Shown here piece after piece: positions 9,972-19,595 of a stretch of DNA of 64,000 bases. The notes beneath the pieces are model-generated. The model had not been told where the DNA came from and made no database searches. It saw nothing but the letters and a program-made list of their open reading frames with translations. Numbering within the stretch: the first letter of the stretch is position 1; each line of letters begins with the position of its first letter. The DNA comes from Cyclobacteriaceae bacterium. GTDB taxonomy: Bacteria > Bacteroidota > Bacteroidia > Cytophagales > Cyclobacteriaceae. The translations under genes were made by a program, and so were the position numbers. Location: NCBI GenBank assembly GCA_026003355.1, contig BPHC01000001.1, positions 310,001 to 374,000 on the forward strand. The letters run 5' to 3'.

Positions 9972-12521
9972 CTACTCTAGCCAAACACCACCTGCAAACC
10001 ACCTGACAGAAGTGTTTACTTCTTCGGCAGGTATTTCAACCACCCATTCCAGGTTTTCTGCATGAGCCAGGTTAAAGGCCCTGCCGGATGGAGGATAAAA
10101 CCAAAAAGGCAAAAACACCGGGTACCCCCGCGGCAGCAATATCCACTTGCCTGGCTTAAAGGTATTCAGCAATATGCGGTGTTCGGTAAGCTGATTGTGC
10201 AGCACAACGCGTTGCCAGACAGCATTGCCCTGCGCATCAATAAGCCCTACCCGCAAGGTAAGTGAGTCGCGGTCTATAGTACCGGCACGCAAAACCAAAT
10301 GGGTTTTGTTGCTCACATCTTCCCGCCTTCCGCCTGCACGTTCTGCAAAACAAAACCGCATGGCGTACAGATACCTTCCAGTTAAGGTATCGTAATAACA
10401 TCGCTGCGGGATGTTTTCGAGCTGTACTTCCCATGCACCCAACCCATCGGGCTGCGGTATAACCCGTGCGGGCGTCCACACCCTAAGCACCCTGTCGTAA
10501 TCTTCATCGGCCACAAACAACCTGACGGGAAATGAAGTACCAACAACCCGGGTACGGTAAGACTGTTGGTAGTAAAAGTCCCATGACCCCGGCTGCGTGC
10601 TGACTGCATCAGGAAAAGTTAATGTTCGGGCATTTTCCCTTACCGTAATGAAATACTCCAATATACCTTCTTCCATGACGGCAGCCGGCACTTCGGCCTC
10701 ATGTAAAAATCCTGTTAAAGGTTTCATGTTCAGGTTGCCGTAGCGGTTGTTTATCCGGTAGTGCAAAGTGACTTCTGCCGGCCGGTTGGCCGAAGCAATT
10801 TGTGCAGTGATACGCAACGGCTTTCCTCCGGACACTTCCGGCAAAGGCTGGTGAATAACCTCTGTGCGGGTAATGACCGCTTGCAGGATGGAGGTATCAG
10901 CGGCAGCGAATTCATTTAAACCGATATTGCCGATGCGCCGGTTTTTTAATGTCTCACCTGCCGGTTCGGCCGAGAGCAAATAGGTGCCCGGCTTTACTGA
11001 AACCCGGTGGTTGCTTGCCCGCACTGCAGAACCTGAACCGGTGAGCGGAGTTGCATAATAGCTCCCGGGTAAATCGGGCAGGTGAACGGAGATCTGGCGG
11101 TTGAAAAATCCTAAACGTGCAACAGTTCGTTCCGGGCTGCTCCGGCCGAAGGGGTCGGTTACCCACACCACATCGGGTAAAACTTCCAGCCGCCAAACGC
11201 CTTCAGCAATCTTGTCCAGAAAGTATGCGCCGGTACCTTCGTACTGCACCACCGGTGAACTGCCCGTTCCGGCAATGTGGTTAAGCAACCGGGTATTTAC
11301 AGGGTTGGAAGGCGTGCTGTGCGAATAGAAAAACTTCTGTTCAGTGCTGAGCTCAGCCAAATCGGTTTCGTAGTCAACCCGTATTCCTTCAAAACGCGTG
11401 TTATCCGGATAATTTCCATACTCCCGGTACAGGGCAACCGAACGAAAAGCTTCGGCTGCCACCATAAGCCCAATAGCCTTATGCGGTGCGTAGAGCAGAT
11501 TCATATAATGTGTTCCGTACTCGGTGTTGATATGCGCCATATACGAGGGGTCGTAAGCAAAGTGCGTGGCCACCTGCATACCGGCCGTACGGAAACTACG
11601 TGCCATGGCCGGGTAAATGTAAGAACCCGCACAGTCGGCTGCATCGAACTCATAGACAATTTTTGTTTTGGACGAAAAACCCGCAGACCTGGTAAACGGA
11701 ACGGAATAGCGGTCAACATGAGGAAGTAAGTTGCCCTGCAGGCTGTGCCTCGCGCCCAAACCGGTGGGATACCACTGATAGGTTCCTCCCTGAATATCGG
11801 ATTTGAAATATGCCCCTGACAGATGTATGCTGTGTGTAACATTGTAAAACACTGGCTTGGTGCAACCGGTACTTCTTATGGCCTTTACCATGCCGTTGAT
11901 AAAATCAGTAACCTGGCCTGCCGTTCCTTTATGATGCGGTTCATTTGATATTTCAAAGGCCAGTATAGCCGGGTCATCTTTGTAGGCTAACTTTGTGTAA
12001 GGGTTAACATGGCTTACAAACTGCACCAGATAATTTTGCTGAGCGCGAACGGCCGCAGGATGTTCCAGGCATTTTTCCTTACCGTATTTACGCGAAAAAC
12101 CGGGCGTGTCTTCATCAGGCTCGGGCCAGCCGTTGCCCCAATAGGCAATGGGGGTAATAATGCACTTAATACCCCGTTCACGAAGGCGGTACAGCAGGTA
12201 GTCGAACAGACGCAAATGTTCATTGTTTAAAAGATTACCCGCCGTATCGCTTATTTCCGTATCCCAGACGTGCACCCTAAACGCATCAAAACCCAGCCGG
12301 GCAAAGTGATAAACATCTGCGTCAATGGCCTTTTCAATATCTACACCCAAACGCATGGCCGTGCGGTAGGCGTGTGCAAACGGAGCTGTGTAATTCACGC
12401 CAAATAAACAAACCTCTTTTCCGGAGTTTTTCCACCGCCACACCCCCCTTTTGTCCACATAGGTGGACTGGGCCATAACCGGAACTGCAAACACAATGAA
12501 AATCCATAGCAACCAGCGCAT
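9972..12521 (-). CDS. Secreted clan GH-A (GH5-like) glycoside hydrolase, substrate unknown
   Basis: About 849 residues from the ATG at 12521; a longer reading to 12569 would overlap the divergent GH53 promoter. A signal peptide (MRWLLWIFIVFAVPVMAQ) is followed by a TIM-barrel resembling GH5: FGVNYTAPFAHAYR, FRVHVWDTEI, then FEISNEPHH with the likely acid/base Glu (about residue 192) and KIVYEFDAADC as the candidate nucleophile strand (about residue 289). The C-terminal 400 residues look like beta-sandwich modules with no recognised name. It is presumably exported and attacks a beta-linked polysaccharide. It diverges from a GH53 galactanase gene, which hints at a shared galactan- or pectin-related substrate. 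The family assignment is by motif only. Confidence 0.72.
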   Translation of the reverse strand: MRWLLWIFIVFAVPVMAQSTYVDKRGVWRWKNSGKEVCLFGVNYTAPFAHAYRTAMRLGVDIEKAIDADVYHFARLGFDAFRVHVWDTEISDTAGNLLNNEHLRLFDYLLYRLRERGIKCIITPIAYWGNGWPEPDEDTPGFSRKYGKEKCLEHPAAVRAQQNYLVQFVSHVNPYTKLAYKDDPAILAFEISNEPHHKGTAGQVTDFINGMVKAIRSTGCTKPVFYNVTHSIHLSGAYFKSDIQGGTYQWYPTGLGARHSLQGNLLPHVDRYSVPFTRSAGFSSKTKIVYEFDAADCAGSYIYPAMARSFRTAGMQVATHFAYDPSYMAHINTEYGTHYMNLLYAPHKAIGLMVAAEAFRSVALYREYGNYPDNTRFEGIRVDYETDLAELSTEQKFFYSHSTPSNPVNTRLLNHIAGTGSSPVVQYEGTGAYFLDKIAEGVWRLEVLPDVVWVTDPFGRSSPERTVARLGFFNRQISVHLPDLPGSYYATPLTGSGSAVRASNHRVSVKPGTYLLSAEPAGETLKNRRIGNIGLNEFAAADTSILQAVITRTEVIHQPLPEVSGGKPLRITAQIASANRPAEVTLHYRINNRYGNLNMKPLTGFLHEAEVPAAVMEEGILEYFITVRENARTLTFPDAVSTQPGSWDFYYQQSYRTRVVGTSFPVRLFVADEDYDRVLRVWTPARVIPQPDGLGAWEVQLENIPQRCYYDTLTGRYLYAMRFCFAERAGGRREDVSNKTHLVLRAGTIDRDSLTLRVGLIDAQGNAVWQRVVLHNQLTEHRILLNTFKPGKWILLPRGYPVFLPFWFYPPSGRAFNLAHAENLEWVVEIPAEEVNTSVRWFAGGVWLE

Positions 12522-12529
12522 AATTTGTC

Positions 12530-12560
12530 TTTGAAAGTTTAGCTCAAGTATAGTATTTTG
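12530..12560 (+). promoter_or_regulatory. Possible promoter of GH53 gene
   Basis: TTTG at 12530-12533 and TATTTTG at 12554-12560 are 20 bases apart, close to the Bacteroidota -33 TTTG / -7 TAnnTTTG pattern though the -7 box is one base short. The ATG follows at 12582, giving a short leader. Confidence 0.35.
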
Positions 12561-12581
12561 ACTCCGCATACAAATTACAAT

Positions 12582-13661
12582 ATGATACGGCTATATGCGG
12601 TTTTATTGCTAACGGTTGTTTGCGGCTGCGGAAATAAAGAAAATAACGGCCCTAACCCTGTTGAAGAGCTGCCGGCTATTGAAATCCGTGCCGCCGATTT
12701 GTCTTTCCTTCCGGAAATAAGACAGTGGGGTACGATTTACAGGGATGCGCGCAACCAACCCGGTGATGCACTCGACATTCTGAAAGCCGCAGGTTGCAAC
12801 ACAGTAAGGCTCAGGTTGTGGCACACCCCTGGAACCGTACACAGTTCGTTGCAGGAAGTGCTTTTGTTTGCGCAGGAAATTAAAAGCAAAGGTCTTAAAC
12901 TATGGATTACGGTGCACTATTCCGACACATGGGCCGACCCGGGCCAGCAAAACAAACCCGCAGCCTGGCAAAGCCTGAACCTTTCAGACCTGGCCGACAG
13001 TGTAAGAAACTACAGCCGTAAGGTTGCCGCACAACTGCAACCCGATATCATGCAGGCCGGCAATGAAATTAACGATGGCCTGCTCTGGCCTGAAGGCAGG
13101 CTTTCATTACATGCCGATGGTTTTGTTTTGCTGCTCAAACAAGCTATCGAAGGCATACGCCAGGGATGCCCGGATGCACAGGTTATGGTTCATTACGCCA
13201 ACCCCGAAAACAGCACCTGGTTTTTTGATCTTCTTAAAAACGAAAATGTTGATTACGATCTTATTGGCCTGTCGTATTACGCCCGCTGGCATACCCGTTC
13301 GCTAAGCACCGTACAGGGCAGTCTGGCATCACTGGCTGCAGAAACCGGAAAGCCCATATTGATTGCAGAAACGGCCTATCCGTTTACGCTGGACTGGGCC
13401 GACTGGACCAACAACCTGGTAGGTTTACCGGAGCATCTTATCACAGGTTACAGCGCTACGCAGGAAGGACAGTACCGCTACCTGGTGCGCCTCAGGAAAA
13501 TATTGAACGAAACACCCGGCGGAATGGGCTTTTGCTACTGGGCACCGGAGTGGGTTGCCTTTAAAGGAAGCGAAGCTACCAATGGCTCGGACTGGGAAAA
13601 CATGGCCTTGTTCGACTTTTCCTTTAAGGCCACCGAAGGCCTGAAGGCAATGGGAGAATAG
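12582..13661 (+). CDS. Arabinogalactan endo-beta-1,4-galactanase, GH53, lipoprotein
   Basis: 359 residues from ATG 12582; a TTG start at 12558 is possible but would lie at the putative -7 box. The N-terminus is a lipoprotein signal (LLLTVVCGCGNKEN). The GH53 pattern follows: EIRAADLSFLPEI, DILKAAGCNTVRLRLW, MQAGNEINDGLLWPEG with the acid/base Glu (about residue 160), and ILIAETAYPFT with the nucleophile Glu (about residue 261). GH53 enzymes cut beta-1,4-galactan side chains of pectin. The lipid anchor suggests surface or periplasmic placement. It is the clearest sign that the locus also handles beta-galactan. Its partners may be the divergent GH5-like enzyme and the first SusC/D pair. Confidence 0.93.
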   Translation: MIRLYAVLLLTVVCGCGNKENNGPNPVEELPAIEIRAADLSFLPEIRQWGTIYRDARNQPGDALDILKAAGCNTVRLRLWHTPGTVHSSLQEVLLFAQEIKSKGLKLWITVHYSDTWADPGQQNKPAAWQSLNLSDLADSVRNYSRKVAAQLQPDIMQAGNEINDGLLWPEGRLSLHADGFVLLLKQAIEGIRQGCPDAQVMVHYANPENSTWFFDLLKNENVDYDLIGLSYYARWHTRSLSTVQGSLASLAAETGKPILIAETAYPFTLDWADWTNNLVGLPEHLITGYSATQEGQYRYLVRLRKILNETPGGMGFCYWAPEWVAFKGSEATNGSDWENMALFDFSFKATEGLKAMGE

Positions 13662-13664
13662 GCT

Positions 13665-16499
13665 TTATAATTTAACAATCCGATGACGGCTTACACCACC
13701 CCGTGTTTTTACCTGCACCACATACAGTCCGGGTGGCAGGGCCGAGAGGTCGTAGCAGTTGGCCCCTTCTGCCCGGCGCAACTGCAGGGTTTGCCCTGCT
13801 GAGGTGAAAATGCTTACGTGTTCAACCGGAACATCAGCATCAACGGTAAGTGTTGTTAGCACCGGGTTAGGATATAAACGGGTACCGCCAACCGGAGCAA
13901 CGTTATCTTCTGTTGACGTTATCAGCGGGTTGGCAACCGGCACATCGGTAAACATCCGGAATTCGCCCGGTCTGAGTGTGATGGCATGGGGAAGCGAAGC
14001 CACGTTTACAGGTGTACCAAAGGTATAATAATCGTACCAGGTGCCCGTGTGCGGAAAATTAACCTGAACGGCTTTCTGGGTTACATCAAAATTCACCACA
14101 ATCTGCACATTCATATCATCGGCATTGGCGGGTGCCGGATTATAAGGATTGTTTTTTATGGTAATTTGCTTTTGAAGGGTGTTCATCCCCGAAAAGGTTA
14201 CCGTGCCACTGGTAAACACATCGTAAGTATTGCGCAACCTGAGCAGGTCGGCTATATGCAGATAAAGCCGGTACCGCTGGTAATCGTTGCGGTACTCCCA
14301 TTTTACCGGTTTCGGGTCCAGACGGCAATTGTCGTTAACGGTGCCGTTGGTACAATAATTAATGCTGTAATCGTAACCCAGCTCACCAAATTGCCATAGC
14401 ATTTTGGGTCCGGGCAAAGTATAAAAAGTCAGCGCCGCAGCGCGCATGCGCTGAAGGGCCGTAGCTGTGTTTTTGGTATTGTAGCCCGATGCCGCGTTGC
14501 CAAACTGATAATTTCTGTACATCATCCGCTCTTCGTCATGGCTTTCCATATATCCCACCACATGCGGCACGCTCCAACCCCGTGTGCCATGATATACCCA
14601 GTCGATTGAGGAGTTATCCGAATACCCCATGGTGTTTTGATTGTACGCGTAATTCAGGTTGCCCCATAGCAGCATACCTTTGCCCTCTCCTGCGCGGTAT
14701 TCGGCCAGCTCCTTCTCCTCGCTGTTTACGGCAAAGTGCTCCAGTATAATAATGGCATCGGGTGTGTGGCTCCATATCTTATCGGCCATGCGTTTGATTA
14801 GTGCAATGCGTGAAGGATCGTAGTTAGACCAGAGCTCAACATTGCTGCCGGTATTGGTTTGGGTAAATCCCTTGGAAAGGTCGAACCGAAAGCCGTCAAC
14901 CCGGTATTCCTCCAGCCAGTACCGGGTAACCGTATCCACATAGGCCTGGGTATAGGCGCTGGCATGGTTCAGATCGTAAAAAACACTAAACGGATGTGTT
15001 GCGGTAACGTTAAACCACCGGTTAGCGGAAGTGGGCCTGAAGTTTTCGAAATCGAAATCCAGCATGACCATGGGATTGGGAATGTCCTGATGGTTCAGCG
15101 CAATGTCGAGAATAACCGCTATTCCGTTTTGATGGCAGCGGTCAATAAACTCCTTCAATTTTTCTTTGGTACCGTAATATTTATCGGGTGCAAACATAAA
15201 GGTGGGATTATAGCCCCAGCCCTCATTACCGTTAAATTCCATAACCGGCATAAGTTCAATAGCATTGATTCCCAATCTTTTGAAATACGACAGGGTGTCA
15301 ATAAGATTCTGATAATTGCGGTTACCGTTGTCAAAGAAATCGCGAAGAAGCAATTCGTAAATCACAAGATTTTTCTTGTCGGGCCTTTGGTAGGACGTAG
15401 CCTGCCATGAATAAGGTAGTTGGCCAGTTTGAAATACCGATACCCTGTTAAAATACCAGAAAGATGAGTAGGCTTTTGCCGGATAAGGTTTTAAATCGGG
15501 ATATGTGGTTGCCGGAATATACTGGTCATCCGGATCGAGAATCTTATCGGCATACGGATCGGCAATCCACAGGGTTTCATCCACCAGGTACTGAAAGCCG
15601 TACTCTTGGCCCGGCGTAAGTCCCGTTAGTTCAATCCAGAAAAACTCACCATCTTTTTTCATAATGTATTCCGGCAGTACATCCCAGTTACTGAAATCGC
15701 CCCTCACATAAACGGTGTTTTTTCCCGGGGCCTGCAGGCATAATACCACCCGAGTTGGATCGGTGCCGTAGTTAATGCCGGGCCTTATGCCGGAAGGGCG
15801 TGCCTGCACCGGGCTGCCTGTGCGGAGAATATATTGAAATTCTGCCGCATCGGTTGCCGTTCCGGCAGAAGCTTCGAGCCGCACCGTGCCATAACCCGAT
15901 GTTTCGGTAACGGTGTGGTTGTAGGTAAAGTTGCGGGTATTGGCTGCCTGGCTGGTTAGGGTGTTGTTGATGTAAAGACTGAAATCGGCATTCACCGGAG
16001 TTTCGGCCGATATGGTAAAAATGTCGTTGGTATTTACAAACATCGGCCGGCTTAAAGGCGAGGTAAGGGCAATCTGAAAACTTCCATCCCAGAACGTGGC
16101 CAGGTAATCGGTGGTTTGGCCGTTGGGCCAGTCGTTGGCCTTCAGCAACATACCTATTTGGGTGTAGGAAGAAATATTCTGTGTAAAAAAATCTACAGGT
16201 TTAAAGGATATGGTAAACAGCGTACGACCAGCATTGGTGGTTTTGGTGAATTTGGCCGGGTCGGCTGCGGCAGTTGCGGGATTGATGTTATACCGGCCGT
16301 TAATATTTGGCCCTGGAATCCACACCCATATCCAGGCATTGTTGAGCGAAGCAAGCGAAGTGCCCGTAACATCGTAGGTAACGGTTATAACATCGGTATG
16401 CCTGAACAGGGCAGGCGTAATTATTGGGTCGAGCGTAACCTTTTGCTGTGCCCACAGTACGTGGGTTATCATGCCCATCAGCCAGAGCGCCTTTCGCAT
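13665..16499 (-). CDS. GH13 alpha-amylase family protein with T9SS C-terminal sorting domain
   Basis: About 944 residues from ATG 16499, which gives signal peptide MRKALWLMGMITHVLWAQQ. N-terminal beta-sandwich modules precede the barrel, including a CBM48/early-set-like stretch (GKNTVYVRGDFSNWDVLPEY). All four GH13 regions are present: DIALNHQ (about residue 466), GFRFDLSKG with the nucleophile Asp (about 540), IIILEHF with the acid Glu (about 586) and MESHDEE (about 653). The last 75 residues form a Por-secretion tail (LYPNPVLTTLTVDADVP; LSALPPGLYVVQVKTRGG), so it is exported by type IX secretion and probably surface-bound. It should cut starch or other alpha-1,4-glucan. It lies 71 bases after the SusE/F gene in the susC-susD-susE/F order, so likely the last gene of that operon. 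Confidence 0.94.
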   Translation of the reverse strand: MRKALWLMGMITHVLWAQQKVTLDPIITPALFRHTDVITVTYDVTGTSLASLNNAWIWVWIPGPNINGRYNINPATAAADPAKFTKTTNAGRTLFTISFKPVDFFTQNISSYTQIGMLLKANDWPNGQTTDYLATFWDGSFQIALTSPLSRPMFVNTNDIFTISAETPVNADFSLYINNTLTSQAANTRNFTYNHTVTETSGYGTVRLEASAGTATDAAEFQYILRTGSPVQARPSGIRPGINYGTDPTRVVLCLQAPGKNTVYVRGDFSNWDVLPEYIMKKDGEFFWIELTGLTPGQEYGFQYLVDETLWIADPYADKILDPDDQYIPATTYPDLKPYPAKAYSSFWYFNRVSVFQTGQLPYSWQATSYQRPDKKNLVIYELLLRDFFDNGNRNYQNLIDTLSYFKRLGINAIELMPVMEFNGNEGWGYNPTFMFAPDKYYGTKEKLKEFIDRCHQNGIAVILDIALNHQDIPNPMVMLDFDFENFRPTSANRWFNVTATHPFSVFYDLNHASAYTQAYVDTVTRYWLEEYRVDGFRFDLSKGFTQTNTGSNVELWSNYDPSRIALIKRMADKIWSHTPDAIIILEHFAVNSEEKELAEYRAGEGKGMLLWGNLNYAYNQNTMGYSDNSSIDWVYHGTRGWSVPHVVGYMESHDEERMMYRNYQFGNAASGYNTKNTATALQRMRAAALTFYTLPGPKMLWQFGELGYDYSINYCTNGTVNDNCRLDPKPVKWEYRNDYQRYRLYLHIADLLRLRNTYDVFTSGTVTFSGMNTLQKQITIKNNPYNPAPANADDMNVQIVVNFDVTQKAVQVNFPHTGTWYDYYTFGTPVNVASLPHAITLRPGEFRMFTDVPVANPLITSTEDNVAPVGGTRLYPNPVLTTLTVDADVPVEHVSIFTSAGQTLQLRRAEGANCYDLSALPPGLYVVQVKTRGGVSRHRIVKL

Positions 16500-16569
16500 A
16501 CACACAAGGGTTTGTAATAAACCGGCCGGCACATTCTGATGCCGGCCGGCGGTTATAATTAGGTGTAAA

Positions 16570-17991
16570 TTATTTTAAAAAGCGATACTCACCGGTAAGG
16601 GAGTTAAAAGTAACAAAATAGGTACCTGCCTGTACCGGTATGTTGGCACCGCTTTGCACGCCAATGCCTGCCGGAAAAGTCGAGGCGCCCCAGTTTACAG
16701 TCCAGGCATCATCGGCCCGGAATTTAAGTTCACCATCGATAAGGGTTAACACCCTGGAAAATTTATATGCATTGGCGGGATTAACGGTTAGGTTTTCATC
16801 CGGCCCATCCCAACCATTGGGTGTTGCCGGGCCAATTACACCTACTGATGTGTAAGGAACCGCGTTGGCGGTGGGGCCAATCATGTACTCACCCGAAGCG
16901 GAGTTAAAGTAAACAAAATAAGTGCCTCCGGTAGGAATATCAATATTGGGCCCGTTGGCTACGCCATAACCACTTGGGTAAGCCTCTTCTCCCCAGTTGT
17001 TGCTCCACGAGGCGTTAGCTCTGAACTTCACCTCACCTGCCGAGAACGTAATAGTTCCCGTCCACACGTGTGCGGCAGCGCCCGATGTACCGCTTTGGGT
17101 TAAGAATTTCTCATCGCTGTCGGTCCAGCCCCCGACCCCGGTACCAATAACGCCTATCTGGCTATAGGTATTGCTGATAAGCGTAAACTGGTAAGCCCCG
17201 GTTTCGTCATTAAACAATACTTTGTAATAGCCGTCGGTCGGAATAGGAATGTTGGGACCGTCTTGCACCCCGGTTCCCGAAGGGAAATCCGAGCTGCCCC
17301 AGTTGGTGTCCCAGGAATCCAAAGCCCGGAATTTCACCACTTGCCCTCCCAGCAGGTAAACGGTAACCGTCCAGGTTGAGCGGTCGACCCCTGTAGGGTC
17401 GTTGAGGCGCATGTCAATGTCCGATAGCCAGCCACCGGGTGTGGCACTGCCAATGATGCCCACCGAACAGAAATTGCCGCAGTCGCTGGTACGGTAAGTA
17501 GTGGCCCTGCGCGCAATAGTACCGGAGTAAAGCGGCTCATTAGTGATGCCGTTAATGGTTGATTTTACCCGCAAATAAACTGTAGATTCAGCAAAGCCCG
17601 GCAAACCCAGCGCAAGCATGGCATCGTTCATTTGCTTAACCGTTACCAATGACCAACGGGTGTCGTTGGTGGTAGTACCCTCAACAGCTGTCAACGTGCG
17701 GGTTGAATCCGGATTAAAGCTGGCGTAACGCGAAATTTCAATTTCGTACCGCACCGAAACTGGTGCACCATACTGGGCATTGGCCCAAATAAACGTTTCG
17801 AACTCATCCTGTTCATTCTCCGGGTCCAGAACTTTTGCCGGAGCGGTAGCTGTGCTGATCCATTCCGGTGCCACAAAGTCAGAAGGATCGCCCAGTACTA
17901 TCCGATCGCCCTCCTCTTCGCAGGCCTGTACGGCCAGGAATATGGCACATACCCATGTTGCTTTTTTGAACATATTTTTCATATTCATCAT
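16570..17991 (-). CDS. SusE/SusF-like outer-membrane glucan-binding lipoprotein with three tandem modules
   Basis: 473 residues. The lipoprotein signal has its cysteine at AVQACEEEGD. A SusE N-terminal immunoglobulin-like domain (about 30-150) is followed by three homologous modules starting SVGIIGSATPGGWLSDID (about 175), IGVIGTGVGGWTDSDEKF (about 283) and VGVIGPATPNGWDGPDEN (about 385). Each contains a WTVNWG/WDTNWG-type tryptophan motif and ends with YF(V)xFNSxxGEY. Known SusE/SusF proteins bind starch through such modules and hold it at the surface. Position between SusD and GH13 is the classic sus order. Three modules rather than two suggests higher avidity for the polymer; that is inference. 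Confidence 0.9.
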   Translation of the reverse strand: MMNMKNMFKKATWVCAIFLAVQACEEEGDRIVLGDPSDFVAPEWISTATAPAKVLDPENEQDEFETFIWANAQYGAPVSVRYEIEISRYASFNPDSTRTLTAVEGTTTNDTRWSLVTVKQMNDAMLALGLPGFAESTVYLRVKSTINGITNEPLYSGTIARRATTYRTSDCGNFCSVGIIGSATPGGWLSDIDMRLNDPTGVDRSTWTVTVYLLGGQVVKFRALDSWDTNWGSSDFPSGTGVQDGPNIPIPTDGYYKVLFNDETGAYQFTLISNTYSQIGVIGTGVGGWTDSDEKFLTQSGTSGAAAHVWTGTITFSAGEVKFRANASWSNNWGEEAYPSGYGVANGPNIDIPTGGTYFVYFNSASGEYMIGPTANAVPYTSVGVIGPATPNGWDGPDENLTVNPANAYKFSRVLTLIDGELKFRADDAWTVNWGASTFPAGIGVQSGANIPVQAGTYFVTFNSLTGEYRFLK

Positions 17992-18003
17992 GATTGCTAA
18001 CGT

Positions 18004-19572
18004 TTAATAACCTGGATTTTGCGTCAACGTGGGATTGGCGGCCAGATCAGCTGCCGGTATGGGGAAAAGATCACGGAACGAGGGTGTGGCTACACCATCT
18101 TTTACGTTGCCCTTCCATGCCCACAGGTAGGAACCGCCGGTAAACCTGCCAAAACGTATCAGGTCTGTTCTCCGGTGGCATTCCCAGTACAACTCCCGGG
18201 CGCGTTCGTCAAGTATAAAATCCAGGTTCAGCTCACCGGAAGTAATATTCCCCGAGGTATCACCGCCATAGGCGCGTGTTCTCACCATGTTTACATAAGT
18301 AAGGGCCTGTCCGGTTGAGCCACCGGCACCGCCGCGCAGCACCGCTTCCGCATACATCAGGTAGGCATCGGCCAGGCGAAACATCGGAAAATCGGTATCT
18401 ACAAAATCCGGGTGCGGGTTGGGAGGCAAATTTCCGGCAAGGGTACGGTTGCGGAACTTGGTCAAGGCATACCCATCGGTAAACACACCAATGTCGTTAA
18501 TTTCCAGCGATTGCCCGTCGGTATAAAACAGCGCACGTTGATCGGTGGTACCGGAAATGTCAGGAAATTTATTTACAAACTGTTTGGTGGTTCGAATGCC
18601 ACCCCACGGGTTTTGCACCCCGAAAATATCCATGGAGTTCATGCTGCCCCCGATAGGTGCATGAATAAGATATACCATACCTCCATAGGTTTGGGTACGC
18701 TGGCCGTCATGATTAAAAGTTAAAATCAACTCCGGACTGGTATGGTTGTCGGCTACAAAGTTGTGGCGATAGTTGGTGGAAAGGCTGTAAGCTCCCGAAG
18801 CGAATATTTTGTTCAAAGCCGTAATGCATTCGGTGTATTTTGGTGTTCCGATATAGACTTCGGCATTCAGATAAAGCTTTGCCTGCAGCATCCAGGCGGC
18901 TGCCTTATCGGCACGGCCATATTCAAATTTGGGGTTTCCCAGATCGTCTTCAATATCGGCCAGCTCGTTTTCGATATAGGTAAACAAATCTTCGCGCGAA
19001 ATCTGCCGCGGAAAATAGGAACCCGGTTTGTCGGCTTCGGTTACAAAAGGCGGGTTACCGAAAAGGTCGAGTGCATGGTAATACGACAGGGCGCGGATAA
19101 AACGGGCCTCGGCATGAAATTTTTGAATGTCGGGGTCGGTATTTCCGGCTGTGGCCCTGATAAATTCGTTGGCAATTGCCACCGTGTACATAATGCGCGA
19201 ATACATGGCCGATATAAACACATCGCTGGGGGTCCAGGTGTGCCAGTGAAAATCCTTGATGGTCTGGTCGTTCCACGAAATAACGGCCTCATCGGTAGTA
19301 AGTTCCTGGCAATTCCAGTACAGGCGCAGGTAGTTGCCAAAGCCTTCGTCAATGCCGGCAATATCGGGCTGGCCGGCCGGACCCTGCTGGCCGCTCAGCA
19401 CAAATGAAGCATAGAGCTTGGCCAGGCCACGCTTATAATCGTCTTTTGTTTGGTACACGTTGGCCGAGTTAAGCACATTCGGACCAAGCTGTTTGGGATC
19501 CAGATCGCCCAGGCAGGAAGTAAGCAACAATGCAACAGCTGCCAGGCTAATTCGGTATATTTTGTTTTTCAT
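18004..19572 (-). CDS. SusD/RagB family outer-membrane lipoprotein (second pair), probable starch-oligosaccharide binder
   Basis: 522 residues. The lipoprotein signal ends at LLLTSCLGDLDPKQ. The SusD fold is shown by the N-terminal region YQTKDDYKRGLAKLYASF, the helical repeat YLNAEVYIGTPKYTECI, and the C-terminal LDERARELYWECHRRTDLIR with DLFPIPAADLAANPTLTQ. It lies 23 bases after its SusC gene and 12 bases before the SusE/F-like gene. This makes a susC-susD-susE/F-amylase operon, so alpha-glucan is the probable ligand. It differs clearly from the first SusD in this window and is not a recent duplicate. Confidence 0.94.
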   Translation of the reverse strand: MKNKIYRISLAAVALLLTSCLGDLDPKQLGPNVLNSANVYQTKDDYKRGLAKLYASFVLSGQQGPAGQPDIAGIDEGFGNYLRLYWNCQELTTDEAVISWNDQTIKDFHWHTWTPSDVFISAMYSRIMYTVAIANEFIRATAGNTDPDIQKFHAEARFIRALSYYHALDLFGNPPFVTEADKPGSYFPRQISREDLFTYIENELADIEDDLGNPKFEYGRADKAAAWMLQAKLYLNAEVYIGTPKYTECITALNKIFASGAYSLSTNYRHNFVADNHTSPELILTFNHDGQRTQTYGGMVYLIHAPIGGSMNSMDIFGVQNPWGGIRTTKQFVNKFPDISGTTDQRALFYTDGQSLEINDIGVFTDGYALTKFRNRTLAGNLPPNPHPDFVDTDFPMFRLADAYLMYAEAVLRGGAGGSTGQALTYVNMVRTRAYGGDTSGNITSGELNLDFILDERARELYWECHRRTDLIRFGRFTGGSYLWAWKGNVKDGVATPSFRDLFPIPAADLAANPTLTQNPGY

Positions 19573-19595
19573 AATTCTTCCTCGTTTATACGTTT

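Noticed and set aside
16640-17300. DNA repeat array in the SusE/F gene
   Set aside because: The similarity is at the protein-module level; the DNA copies have diverged and there is no tandem array.
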